The translations under genes and the position numbers were made by a program. Shown piece after piece: positions 48,686 to 57,038 of a stretch of DNA of 64,000 bases. The notes under the pieces are model-generated. The model worked only from the letters and a program-made list of their open reading frames with translations, ran no database searches and had not been told where the DNA came from. Location: IMG/VR virus record IMGVR_UViG_3300009158_000001, positions 110,108 to 174,107 of that record. One strand, 5' to 3'. Every line of letters begins with the position of its first letter. Positions within the stretch are counted from its first letter, which is position 1. Origin of the DNA: a virus.

Positions 48686-49231
48686 ATGCTTACGAAAATA
48701 CTAATGTTGTTGTGGATGTGGAGTACGCCAATGAAGAATTTCATTGAGTATGACGCAATCAAAGCAACAGACACATATCGGATCTTGGATAAATATGAAT
48801 ACATCTCTGATTCAGATAAATACTTAATCTCTGATGCAATTGAAAAAACTTCAATTGACAAAGAATTATCCAAGGAAGAAAAAGCAATTGTTCTAGCCGT
48901 CGCATTCCAAGAAAGCAGATTTACTAAAGAGGCAATGGGCTCTTCTGGCGAATGTGGTCTGTATCAACAGATACCTAAATGGCTACCTAATAAAGAATTG
49001 CGTAAAATGAAATACGATGATGCTTGTGATCTGCTAAAGAACCCATATAGTGGAACTAAAGAGTTCATAAATACCTATAGGCACCTTGAGAAACGCTATA
49101 AACAAGACTGGCCTTGCCATTATAATCAAGGCATTGTTTGCGGAGCTAGAGGCTATGCCTATTTGAAGAATCATTATCGATTGAGGAGACAGTTTGAGCG
49201 TCAGCAAGATAGATACGCCCAGCTTAACTAA
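48686..49231 (+). CDS. Lytic transglycosylase (SLT-like), possibly exported
   Basis: 181 aa. Hydrophobic N-terminus (ILMLLWMW) may be a signal anchor. AFQESRFTKEAM supplies catalytic E76 followed by S, then GECGLYQQ, the ES...GxxQ pattern of SLT domains. Cleaves peptidoglycan, either for entry or lysis. Overlaps the next gene by 38 nt. Confidence 0.75.
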   Translation: MLTKILMLLWMWSTPMKNFIEYDAIKATDTYRILDKYEYISDSDKYLISDAIEKTSIDKELSKEEKAIVLAVAFQESRFTKEAMGSSGECGLYQQIPKWLPNKELRKMKYDDACDLLKNPYSGTKEFINTYRHLEKRYKQDWPCHYNQGIVCGARGYAYLKNHYRLRRQFERQQDRYAQLN

Positions 49232-49778
49232 TGATCAGATTATCTGGCAAATAGTAATATGGTTCTATACTCAAGTATTAGATATTACTGATTATTTCAG
49301 TGATACACTTTTAGTTGATGTAAAAGATATTACCTTTCCAGAAACTCTAAATACTTTAGACTTAGATAAATACTATTATGATTTAAATAGTTATACAGCT
49401 ATAGAAGACTATACAAAAAAATTCAAACAACATCCCGACTCTAGAGCGTTCTTTGTATTTGAGTTAGCTATATTCTTTTATCTGCATGCTAAATTAGGTC
49501 ATAACATAGTGTTTTATCCTAGTGAAAGTTTTAGGAAGAAGAACGTATTCTTTATAGAGGAGGAAAACACCGTCTACTATATTAAATATGGGGACGATGC
49601 AACCTATGATTCTATAAGGAATATTGTTCTTGATCTTAGTAAGAAGCATAAGATATGCAAGTACAAAATATTAACTTTAGATAAAGACTTTAAAAAAACT
49701 AAGATGTTTAAACGTTTTGTTTTTGATCTTTCTAGTTTGAAAGATTTAAATAAAATGACAAAACATCTTGAGGAGTAA
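49194..49778 (+). CDS. Hypothetical 194-aa protein (TTG start)
   Basis: GAGGAGAC three bases before TTG 49194; no ATG is available in frame nearby. Tyr/Phe/Lys-rich alpha/beta sequence with no motif recognised. Starts inside the transglycosylase gene. Confidence 0.6.
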   Translation: MSVSKIDTPSLTNDQIIWQIVIWFYTQVLDITDYFSDTLLVDVKDITFPETLNTLDLDKYYYDLNSYTAIEDYTKKFKQHPDSRAFFVFELAIFFYLHAKLGHNIVFYPSESFRKKNVFFIEEENTVYYIKYGDDATYDSIRNIVLDLSKKHKICKYKILTLDKDFKKTKMFKRFVFDLSSLKDLNKMTKHLEE

Positions 49779-49779
49779 G

Positions 49780-50412
49780 ATGCAGATTGAAAAAGTTATT
49801 GCTACTATTAGAAAATCTAATATAGGCAGTGTCCTTTATAAGGCCAAGCCAACAGGTAATTTTTTAGGAGTATTTGGAGTAAAAGAAAGACCGTTAGACG
49901 ACGTGTTTCTTGAAACTGGAGATCTTATGGATTTAGATTTAGCTCCTCTAGTCATTCAATCGTATAAACGTTTTAGGAAATCTATTCCTAAGGATTTTGC
50001 ATTGATTGCATATCCTGAAGCTTTTACTAAGATTGGAGATGAGACTTTTATCTCTAACCAATTTCATATGATTGATTTGGATTTGTATACCTACCTTATA
50101 ACTATTGAAGCAATTAATAAGACTAATGTAAATATTCAATCTACCAATTATGGAGAATTGTTTTATTTAGATGGTCGGCTAGTTGATTATAGTTCCCTAA
50201 TTCAAAAGAATATATTTGATTACTCTTTTATTCTTAATCAACATAGTGTTCTTGTTCCTTATATTTATAAGAAACGAGATGCAAACTTTTTTACAGACCA
50301 AACAGTTGAAGACTTTTTGTTTAACTTTAAGAAGTCATTTAGTAATCTTGATATTGAAGCAAGTTTTAATTCATTAGAAATATTGTCTAATATTGGAAAT
50401 CTTACAACATAA
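49780..50412 (+). CDS. Hypothetical 210-aa protein
   Basis: GAGGAG five bases before ATG 49780. Mixed alpha/beta, Ile/Asn/Phe-rich, no known domain. One base after the preceding gene's stop. Confidence 0.65.
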   Translation: MQIEKVIATIRKSNIGSVLYKAKPTGNFLGVFGVKERPLDDVFLETGDLMDLDLAPLVIQSYKRFRKSIPKDFALIAYPEAFTKIGDETFISNQFHMIDLDLYTYLITIEAINKTNVNIQSTNYGELFYLDGRLVDYSSLIQKNIFDYSFILNQHSVLVPYIYKKRDANFFTDQTVEDFLFNFKKSFSNLDIEASFNSLEILSNIGNLTT

Positions 50413-50421
50413 GGATATAGA

Positions 50422-50937
50422 ATGTCAAATACTAATAATTCAGAGACTCAGCCTACTATTCGTTACACTTCCGAGTACAATGTTACTGCTTACTGGCGTA
50501 GCATTGATACTTACAACACGACTCGCAATGAGAACTTTGCTGTTCGTGCTCGTGATATCGGCCGTTCATGCGGTATTTCAACTACTCAGGTTAGTAAGGA
50601 CCTGAATATCTCTACGACTACTCTTACCAATCTTATTCGTAATCGCAATAAGACTGACGGTCGCTTTGACAACGTCATTACGACGCTTGTACAGGCTCGT
50701 GAGTACCGTACCCGCACAGGTAAGGTGCATCCTATGCATCGTTCACTTGTCCATGCTGTATCAACCAAGTATTCAACGCGTATTGCTGCTGCATTGGCTG
50801 GTATCTCACCTAGCACTGCTAGCGTTTGGACTCAGCAGGAGCGTAAGGAGATTTCTCGTCGCTTTGCCGAGTCGTTTCTCACTGACCTTTCTAGCATTGG
50901 TTCTTCCACTTTCCAAGTTACAAATACTAGAAAGTAA
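50422..50937 (+). CDS. Putative DNA-binding protein with two HTH-like segments
   Basis: 171 aa. ISTTQVSKDLNISTTTLTNLI and AAALAGISPSTASVWTQ both resemble helix-turn-helix units. Basic overall. A phage transcription regulator is inferred. Codon use is more GC-rich than its neighbours. Confidence 0.55.
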   Translation: MSNTNNSETQPTIRYTSEYNVTAYWRSIDTYNTTRNENFAVRARDIGRSCGISTTQVSKDLNISTTTLTNLIRNRNKTDGRFDNVITTLVQAREYRTRTGKVHPMHRSLVHAVSTKYSTRIAAALAGISPSTASVWTQQERKEISRRFAESFLTDLSSIGSSTFQVTNTRK

Positions 50938-50953
50938 ACTAGAGGTTTAAATT

Positions 50954-51214
50954 ATGGGACTTATTTTAGCTGCTATATTTTTTGGAATATTACTAGGTTA
51001 TTCAACCTACCATACATTTACAAAATTACCAATGAAGATTCAAATGTTTTGCTTTAAACACGAATTCTTTTTTGATGCTGCAGTTACAATTGCAAATCTA
51101 CTGTTTATAACTGGCATTTCAATGTCATTTATGGCAGTAGCTGCAGGTGTAGTTAGCGAATTTACTTGTCTAGCTTTATTTGCAAATCGTAAACGACAAT
51201 TAATGTCCGCATAG
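50954..51214 (+). CDS. Small two-span membrane protein
   Basis: 86 aa. Spans about 3-20 (ILAAIFFGILLGYSTYH) and 42-72. AGAGG before ATG 50954. Function unknown. Confidence 0.6.
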   Translation: MGLILAAIFFGILLGYSTYHTFTKLPMKIQMFCFKHEFFFDAAVTIANLLFITGISMSFMAVAAGVVSEFTCLALFANRKRQLMSA

Positions 51215-51250
51215 CGACTATTATAATTACCTTAATTATGGAGAATTACT

Positions 51251-51994
51251 TTGAGTGATGTTAAGTTTGCTAGTCTACTAGCTATTAGAGAGTTTGATAG
51301 ACATCGGAACATTACAGTGCTTGAGCCCAAAGACTTCGTTGATATGCCTGTTGAAAAGCATATTAAGGCTCTTGCAGCTTTTGCACGTGATAAGCAAAGG
51401 GCTTTGTCTTTGCTTAAAATTGCCAATGAAGACCGTTACGACAGAGATCTTAGTGACTCCGACTTGGAACTAATCGACATTCTTCTAGATAGCTATATGC
51501 GTTTCTCTACTACTGAGGCTTATGATGCTAGATGTATTAGCATTGCCTATAAGGAAGTTGGACTTTATTCCTATGACTTTGGGATTGCTATTACATCTCC
51601 TGAGGATCAGTACAATAAGTATCTTGGTAGAAACCTTGCTGCTATTAGATTAGAAGATTCTTCTTCGCCGTTTTGTTGGCATGTTGATATTAAGGAAACT
51701 GACACTGATAGATCAGTTAAAGTTTACTCACGTGCAGAAAACAATCTTCGATATGTAGATGAAGTTATTCTTCCGATTGCAGATCTTACCTATGGTACGG
51801 CTGAGTGCCCTAATATAAGATCAATTACCAAGATCATCTATCAGACACTTAGTACTCTTAGAGATGTTCCTTGGAGTCCTTCCCTTTTTAGTTGGAGAGA
51901 TTATGAGCGCCGACTCCTTGAATTCAGAAACTATCCTTACAGTAGCGCAGACTTTAGGAACCCTCGTTTCACAGAAGAATGCTGCATATGGTGA
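51251..51994 (+). CDS. Hypothetical 247-aa protein (TTG start)
   Basis: GGAG eight bases before TTG 51251; first residues MSDVKFASLLAIREFDRH. No domain recognised. Its last 92 nt overlap the Nmad1-like gene in another frame. Confidence 0.65.
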   Translation: MSDVKFASLLAIREFDRHRNITVLEPKDFVDMPVEKHIKALAAFARDKQRALSLLKIANEDRYDRDLSDSDLELIDILLDSYMRFSTTEAYDARCISIAYKEVGLYSYDFGIAITSPEDQYNKYLGRNLAAIRLEDSSSPFCWHVDIKETDTDRSVKVYSRAENNLRYVDEVILPIADLTYGTAECPNIRSITKIIYQTLSTLRDVPWSPSLFSWRDYERRLLEFRNYPYSSADFRNPRFTEECCIW

Positions 51995-52208
51995 TGCATT
52001 TTCTCAGGCTGGTGATGTCATTCGGGTCTTGTACCCGGATGGCGTCAAGCCAGAGCAATACGTTGACCTTTTGGTTACTGTCCGTATCGTAGATAAGTTA
52101 TTTCGCATTGCTAATCGAAAAGATGCCTTTGGTGAAAGTCCCTGGCAGGATGTTGCTGGCTATGGTTTACTAATGACAGCTTACGACAAAGTAAATACAA
52201 TTAAATAA
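51903..52208 (+). CDS. Nmad1/MazG-like nucleotide-associated protein
   Basis: 101 aa from ATG 51903 (GGAG five bases upstream). QKNAAYGDAF, then VRIVDKLFRIANRKD, then WQDVAGYGLLM follow the KNxxYG...RxxDKxxRI...DxxGY layout of DUF1599/Nmad1, an all-alpha family related in shape to MazG pyrophosphohydrolases and linked to modified nucleotides in phages. Activity unproved. Confidence 0.55.
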   Translation: MSADSLNSETILTVAQTLGTLVSQKNAAYGDAFSQAGDVIRVLYPDGVKPEQYVDLLVTVRIVDKLFRIANRKDAFGESPWQDVAGYGLLMTAYDKVNTIK

Positions 52209-52234
52209 ATCTGTTATCTTATTAAAGGTTATTC

Positions 52235-52315
52235 ATGACAGACATAGAGTTAGCTAGAATATTAATGAAAACAATCAATAAGAAGAATTATTTTTCTATT
52301 GTTAATTACCAATAA
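52235..52315 (+). CDS. Possible 26-aa peptide
   Basis: MTDIELARILMKTINKK..., AAAGG six bases upstream. Fits the gap, nothing more known. Confidence 0.35.
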   Translation: MTDIELARILMKTINKKNYFSIVNYQ

Positions 52316-52336
52316 ATTAGAGGATTACTAGTAATT

Positions 52337-52549
52337 ATGGGCAGAAGCTATAGAGATGATTACACTGAGCATGAGGTTAAAGCTTTTAATGCACAGAGAA
52401 GCAATACAAGAGAACTTAAAACTTTTATAACTGTGTCTGAAGAAGACGGAGTTAGTTGCCCTAAGTGCAAAAAGTTTTTAACTTATATTTACTTGGCTCG
52501 TAACACTAAATGTTATAGCTGTAGCACAGAAATCGAAGTCAATGACTAG
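52337..52549 (+). CDS. Small zinc-ribbon protein
   Basis: 70 aa. CPKCKKFLTYIYLARNTKCYSC gives C-x2-C...C-x2-C. Overlaps the next gene by 8 nt. Likely nucleic-acid or protein binding. Confidence 0.6.
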   Translation: MGRSYRDDYTEHEVKAFNAQRSNTRELKTFITVSEEDGVSCPKCKKFLTYIYLARNTKCYSCSTEIEVND

Positions 52550-52802
52550 ATTGCTGATTGCTAGTAATTCCAAAGTCCAACGTGCAGTATTGGAGATGCA
52601 AAATATCTATATTGCACATGGACCTATCCTTAGTCAGATAGACGACGGAGTAAATGAGGCAACTCTTTATTTCCGTCGCTCTGTCTGGTCTAAAGAACTT
52701 GATCTTACTTTAAGATCACTTGCAGATCTATTAGAGTGTTCTGTTACCGAATATCTTTATGATAAAGATTCAGGACAAATTATTGTGTGCTTTAAACGAT
52801 AA
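52542..52802 (+). CDS. Hypothetical 86-aa protein
   Basis: MTRLLIASNSKVQRAVL start, ends in a basic tip. No motif recognised. AAGGAGG follows for the next gene. Confidence 0.6.
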   Translation: MTRLLIASNSKVQRAVLEMQNIYIAHGPILSQIDDGVNEATLYFRRSVWSKELDLTLRSLADLLECSVTEYLYDKDSGQIIVCFKR

Positions 52803-52811
52803 GGAGGTCCT

Positions 52812-53705
52812 ATGACTTGCATTCTAGGATATTCAAATACAGGTATTGATACTACTACTGGCATGCCTACTAACATGGATCTTGATCCATTGCTTAAGTC
52901 AGTTTTACTAAAGGCAGACAGTCGAGTAAGTTATGCTGATTACGGCTTTATGCTTAAGCAGCCTAAGATTTTTATTCGTGATGACATTATGTTTGGTTAC
53001 GCTGGCGTTCTTAAGGATGCCCAGCTGTTCCAACATACTTATTACGAGCTTGTTCGGCCTGAGGATGTAAGCGATATTGCTTATATTCACAACGTACTTA
53101 ACGAGATTATTCCTGCAAGTATGCAGAGTAAGATGGTTAGTAAAGGCCGTGGAACAGATGACATGGATCCATTGCCAGCAAGCAATCTTAACCTACTGGT
53201 TGGCTATCGCGGTAACCTTTATCATGTAGATGCATTCCTTTGCGTTACACTACTTGCTGAGCCTTTTCAGGCTACAGGGAGTGGCCAACCTACTGCGCTT
53301 GGCGCCTATGCGTTAGCTCGTCGTCTAGGTCTTCTTGATCCTACAGATGATGATTCTATCCATCTTGACGGTGAGCAACTACTAGATACTGTTATGGATT
53401 CAGTTTGTGATATTCATATGGGTGTAGCTGGTCCATTCTGTATGGTCGAACAAGTATATAATACTGAAACAAAAGAGACAATTTATGTTGTAAAGGAAAC
53501 TTACAGTGAAGTAGATACTATTTTCACTAAGCCTTTCCCCCACAAGCTATCTATTATTTATGATACTGATGACCAGTTTGTTCAATATGGCAAAGTCCAT
53601 AGTCCTAAAACAAAATCAACTCCAAAGCTAGCTTCGCCTAAGAAGTCTAAGGGTAAATCAAAGAAGAATTCTGCAACTGATAAGAAAAAGAAAGGATCCG
53701 ATTAA
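52812..53705 (+). CDS. Proteasome-beta/HslV-like Ntn hydrolase
   Basis: 297 aa. MTCILGYS exposes Thr2 as an N-terminal nucleophile after Met removal. ADSR and KQPKIF fit the Asp17 and Lys33 positions of proteasome subunits, FGYAGVLKDAQLF and ATGSGQPTALGAYAL match conserved blocks. A Lys/Ser-rich C-terminal tail (about 265-297) is extra. Likely a threonine peptidase; whether it forms rings or needs an ATPase is unknown. Strong RBS AAGGAGG. Confidence 0.72.
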   Translation: MTCILGYSNTGIDTTTGMPTNMDLDPLLKSVLLKADSRVSYADYGFMLKQPKIFIRDDIMFGYAGVLKDAQLFQHTYYELVRPEDVSDIAYIHNVLNEIIPASMQSKMVSKGRGTDDMDPLPASNLNLLVGYRGNLYHVDAFLCVTLLAEPFQATGSGQPTALGAYALARRLGLLDPTDDDSIHLDGEQLLDTVMDSVCDIHMGVAGPFCMVEQVYNTETKETIYVVKETYSEVDTIFTKPFPHKLSIIYDTDDQFVQYGKVHSPKTKSTPKLASPKKSKGKSKKNSATDKKKKGSD

Positions 53706-53707
53706 TT

Positions 53708-54223
53708 ATGTCTGACTACAAATACAATGGTTTACATTTAATTTATGATGCTGGCGCAAAGTCAGTACCATCAACCGATAGATTAAATCCTCTTAATGAT
53801 CCTAGTATGGGTCATAAAGTTGTATCAGCCCTTGTAGATGCTATAGACATGACATTAATTGTTCCTCCACTTACTATAGAATTCCCACATAACAAGTGTG
53901 AACTTGAGCGAGTCCTTCAGCGTTTAGATGCTGAGGGTCTTGCTGACTCTGCCACTGCTCAGTTTATTGCAAATGCTCTGAGAGAGCGTGCTGAACAAAC
54001 ATATGGATATAGTACAATTGCAATGATTGCAGAATCGCATATTGCATTTCATACATTCCCTGAGCAAGGCTTTGTCACAGCAGATGTTTACTCTTGTAAA
54101 GATTTTGATGCAAAGCTTGTTGAAGAAATATTTGACAGGATGTTCTTTCCTGGAAAACAAGATATTGAGAAGAGTGTTCATATGGTCCGTAGAACTTTGG
54201 ACCTGTCTCGTTTCGCGGAGTAA
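53708..54223 (+). CDS. speD: AdoMet decarboxylase-like pyruvoyl enzyme
   Basis: 171 aa. E109-S110 is the self-cleavage site (AESHIAFHT), H115 and C130 are at +5 and +20, exactly as His68 and Cys83 relative to Ser63 in bacterial SpeD. Cleavage would create the pyruvoyl cofactor. SpeD makes decarboxylated AdoMet for spermidine; some phage homologues are reported to act on arginine or ornithine instead. N-terminus is about 47 residues longer than usual. Confidence 0.82.
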   Translation: MSDYKYNGLHLIYDAGAKSVPSTDRLNPLNDPSMGHKVVSALVDAIDMTLIVPPLTIEFPHNKCELERVLQRLDAEGLADSATAQFIANALRERAEQTYGYSTIAMIAESHIAFHTFPEQGFVTADVYSCKDFDAKLVEEIFDRMFFPGKQDIEKSVHMVRRTLDLSRFAE

Positions 54224-54225
54224 AA

Positions 54226-55299
54226 ATGTTTTTTAAGTTTGAGGATGCGGTAGCTGCTAATTATCAGCTTACCTATGATGACGTTTTGCTTAATCAAGCG
54301 CCAGTGTCCGACATTAATAGCCGATATGGAGCTAATATTAATCCATATCATAGGAATGAAAATGGTTACTATCAGAAACCTTTTGATGCTTTGCCAATTG
54401 TTGCTAGTCCTATGCCAAGCATTGCTTGTCATGCCTTTATGGATGCAATTACTGACTCCAGCTATAAGCCATTTGCTATCTTCGCTGATAGGTTCAGGCC
54501 TGAACATGAGCTAGATGAAATGTATATGCGAGGCTGTGGCATTAGCATTGGCCTTGACTATCCTATCGATAAGCTACTTCACAAAGTAAGCGAGTATGAA
54601 ATTGCGCATGTCTTAGTTGACATTGCTAATGGTAATCTTGATAGTCTCTATGATTATCTAATCAAGCTTCAAGATCTTCGCTTTGACGAAGGTGTCTTTA
54701 TCTGGGCCGGTAACGTAACAAATGAGCTTGCTTATAGCCGCATTGCTAGTCTGTGTGACTATGTTCGTGTCGGCATTGGCGGAGGTAGTGCATGTACTAC
54801 TCGTATTAATACAGGAGTGGGCGCTGGTAATGTTACTACCCTAGCTCGTTGTAGTGCAGAACGTAAGCGTTTGCTTTATACTTATCCTAAGGATGTAGCT
54901 GCACCTGCTTATATTGTTGCTGACGGCGGAATTCGTAATAACGGTGACGTTTGCAAGGCTCTAGCGTCAGGCGCTGATCTTGTAATGCTTGGCAAGATGC
55001 TTGCTGCTACTACAGAAAGTGCTGCCACTCCAGTAATCAATGAAGCAACTGGAATCTGGTACAAAGAGTATGCAGGTCTAGCTAGCTCCTCTTACAACAA
55101 TAAGAGCAGCATTGAGGGTCAATCTGGTCTTATTCCTATGGGTGAGCCTGTTACCTCCATGCTTAAGGGTCTAGAGGGGAATTTACGGAGTGCTATGAGC
55201 TATACCAATAGTCATACGCTTGCGGAATTCCAAAGTGCGACAAAGCTTATTTGTTCTCCTACTATTACAACTGAAAATAACACTTCACTAGTGAGATAA
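54226..55299 (+). CDS. IMP dehydrogenase/GMP reductase family enzyme
   Basis: 357 aa, no CBS insertion, so closer in length to GMP reductase (GuaC). YDDVLL near the N-terminus; RVGIGGGSACTTR with catalytic C190; VADGGIRNNGDVCKALASGADLV; KGLEGNLRSAMSY. GuaC turns GMP into IMP, GuaB oxidises IMP to XMP. With PurA 8 kb upstream, GuaC activity would route guanine to adenine nucleotides. Starts 2 nt after speD. Confidence 0.82.
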   Translation: MFFKFEDAVAANYQLTYDDVLLNQAPVSDINSRYGANINPYHRNENGYYQKPFDALPIVASPMPSIACHAFMDAITDSSYKPFAIFADRFRPEHELDEMYMRGCGISIGLDYPIDKLLHKVSEYEIAHVLVDIANGNLDSLYDYLIKLQDLRFDEGVFIWAGNVTNELAYSRIASLCDYVRVGIGGGSACTTRINTGVGAGNVTTLARCSAERKRLLYTYPKDVAAPAYIVADGGIRNNGDVCKALASGADLVMLGKMLAATTESAATPVINEATGIWYKEYAGLASSSYNNKSSIEGQSGLIPMGEPVTSMLKGLEGNLRSAMSYTNSHTLAEFQSATKLICSPTITTENNTSLVR

Positions 55300-55301
55300 A
55301 A

Positions 55302-55760
55302 ATGGAAGAAGATTTTGATATCAATGCATTTATTGATGAACATGCAGACGAAGATCTTGATACATTATCAATCTTTATCCCTGATGAGCTAAAGGTTGAG
55401 AGTGATGAAGAGGAAGAAGATCTTGGTAAGTACCAACATGAAGAGTTACATAGGTCTACTCTAAGTCTAGTAGCAGCTGTTCATCTTACAGAAGATCGTA
55501 TCACTAGAGATGCTGCTATTGCTGTCTATCCTACGACTAATCCAAAGCAAGAGACTTTATCTTATATTGGTAGCTGGTTTGATTACTATACTGCTGACGA
55601 TAAGAAGTACTGTAATGAAGTTAATCTTTATTTAGAGATTACTGATCTTTCAGACTGGTCTCTTGGTCAAGTTGATATTCTTCAATTTGATTCCCTTAAA
55701 GATTCTAAGCATAGGAATGATCGTAAGATTTATTCTGCACTAATTAACCGAATTCTATAA
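55302..55760 (+). CDS. Hypothetical acidic 152-aa protein
   Basis: MEEDFDINAFIDEHADED start, very acidic first 45 residues, then a folded alpha/beta part. Stop overlaps the next ATG. Family unknown. Confidence 0.65.
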   Translation: MEEDFDINAFIDEHADEDLDTLSIFIPDELKVESDEEEEDLGKYQHEELHRSTLSLVAAVHLTEDRITRDAAIAVYPTTNPKQETLSYIGSWFDYYTADDKKYCNEVNLYLEITDLSDWSLGQVDILQFDSLKDSKHRNDRKIYSALINRIL

Positions 55761-56296
55761 TGCCTAACATCTTTAGCTTATTTAAGTTTAAAGATAAATT
55801 TGGAACTGATATAGAAGAAAAAGTTAAATATAACTTAATAGCTGACAAGCCAACAAGCTTAGTCGGCTATTATTGTTTTGCTTATCTTCATAGTTTAATA
55901 TCTACAGTAGGTACTAACTTTCCCACTGGGTCTTTTGCTGTTACAGAAAAAGATATTAAGAATGTTCATAGAACAATGAATGACTTTGGCATTCTTGGTA
56001 TATATGAATTTTCTTATTTGCCCATTGTTTGTCATTATCTCTGGCGAGATAAGCTTGCTGAACTTCGAGCTAAAAATAAAAAACAAAGATTCCTTATCTT
56101 ATTTGATAAGCAAAGCAAACATTTTGTTTTCTTTTGGTTAAGTTTTAGTTTTAGAAAAGCTAGAGTAAAGCCTAGTTTTCAAGTACTATCTTTAGACACA
56201 CTTAAAAAAGATATTGCAACTGCCAATGCTTGTCAGACTGATAACGCTTTGGGCATTATTAAAGAAGGAAACCTTTTACTTTCGGCTATCGAATGA
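55760..56296 (+). CDS. Hypothetical 178-aa protein
   Basis: MPNIFSLFKFKDKFG start in TAATG overlap with the previous gene. Phe/Lys/Leu-rich, no motif. Ends in ATGA overlap with the UDG gene. Confidence 0.65.
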   Translation: MPNIFSLFKFKDKFGTDIEEKVKYNLIADKPTSLVGYYCFAYLHSLISTVGTNFPTGSFAVTEKDIKNVHRTMNDFGILGIYEFSYLPIVCHYLWRDKLAELRAKNKKQRFLILFDKQSKHFVFFWLSFSFRKARVKPSFQVLSLDTLKKDIATANACQTDNALGIIKEGNLLLSAIE

Positions 56297-56946
56297 TTTT
56301 TAATAAAGAAGTTTTTAATTCATTAATTAATAAACCTACAATTAAAGAATGTGTGAAGTGCGACGCCTTATGTGCGAGTAGAACACAGGTTGTAGTTGAC
56401 AAGTATACTAAGTCTACTGTTGCACCTTGGGAAGAAAAGACTTTGCCTATTATGATTATTGGCGAAGCTCCCGGTGAGACAGAAGATAAAGTTGGTATGC
56501 CATTCATGGGCGTTAGCGGCAAGGTCTTGGACCAATACCTATTAACCCATGAGCTACAATCTTATAGCTACATTACTAATATAGTTAAGTGTAGACCCGA
56601 GAAGAATCGGACTCCAACTACAGAAGAGATTAAGAATTGCGCGCCCTATTTAGAGCAGCAAATTAAAGCTCTTGCTCCTAAGGTAATTATTACTCTTGGT
56701 AAAAGTGCTATGGCTGGTCTTCAGACTATAGGTGAGATAGTCAATCCTAAAACAATTGACTGGAAAAATTCAGAGGTTTCTTCATATTTTAACTTTCAAG
56801 ATATTTGCTACCCAGTTATTCCGATTTATCATCCTAGCTATTACTTAAGACAGAAAAATGCTTTGACGCAAGACCAATGGGCTGCGTTTGAGTCTAATTA
56901 TAATGCTAAATTTTTAAAGATTAAATCTTATATTTCCTATTCTTAA
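56293..56946 (+). CDS. Uracil-DNA glycosylase, family 4
   Basis: 217 aa. GEAPGETED (active site), CRPEKNRTP and HPSYYLR match the family. Four cysteines (KECVKC, IVKC and KNC) are placed to hold the 4Fe-4S cluster. Removes uracil from DNA, so the phage does not use uracil DNA. A Lys-rich insertion precedes GEAPG. Confidence 0.88.
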   Translation: MIFNKEVFNSLINKPTIKECVKCDALCASRTQVVVDKYTKSTVAPWEEKTLPIMIIGEAPGETEDKVGMPFMGVSGKVLDQYLLTHELQSYSYITNIVKCRPEKNRTPTTEEIKNCAPYLEQQIKALAPKVIITLGKSAMAGLQTIGEIVNPKTIDWKNSEVSSYFNFQDICYPVIPIYHPSYYLRQKNALTQDQWAAFESNYNAKFLKIKSYISYS

Positions 56947-56986
56947 ATATATAATGTCTCATTCTACGATTACTTTGTCTCTGAAA

Positions 56987-57004
56987 TGGCCTCCTACGTC
57001 GGCT
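56987..57004 (+). promoter_or_regulatory. Two-hairpin element copy 15 (loop TCCTACGTC)
   Basis: Core 56992-57000, arms GGCC/GGCT, followed by TAAATTTTCTG. 38 nt to ATG 57039. Confidence 0.55.
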
Positions 57005-57038
57005 AAATTTTCTGTAGATAAAAACAACGGAGGACAAT

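Noticed and set aside
53924-54181. Antisense ORF within speD and similar minus-strand ORFs across the AT-rich half
   Set aside because: All overlap strongly supported plus-strand genes and have no RBS or recognisable protein features.
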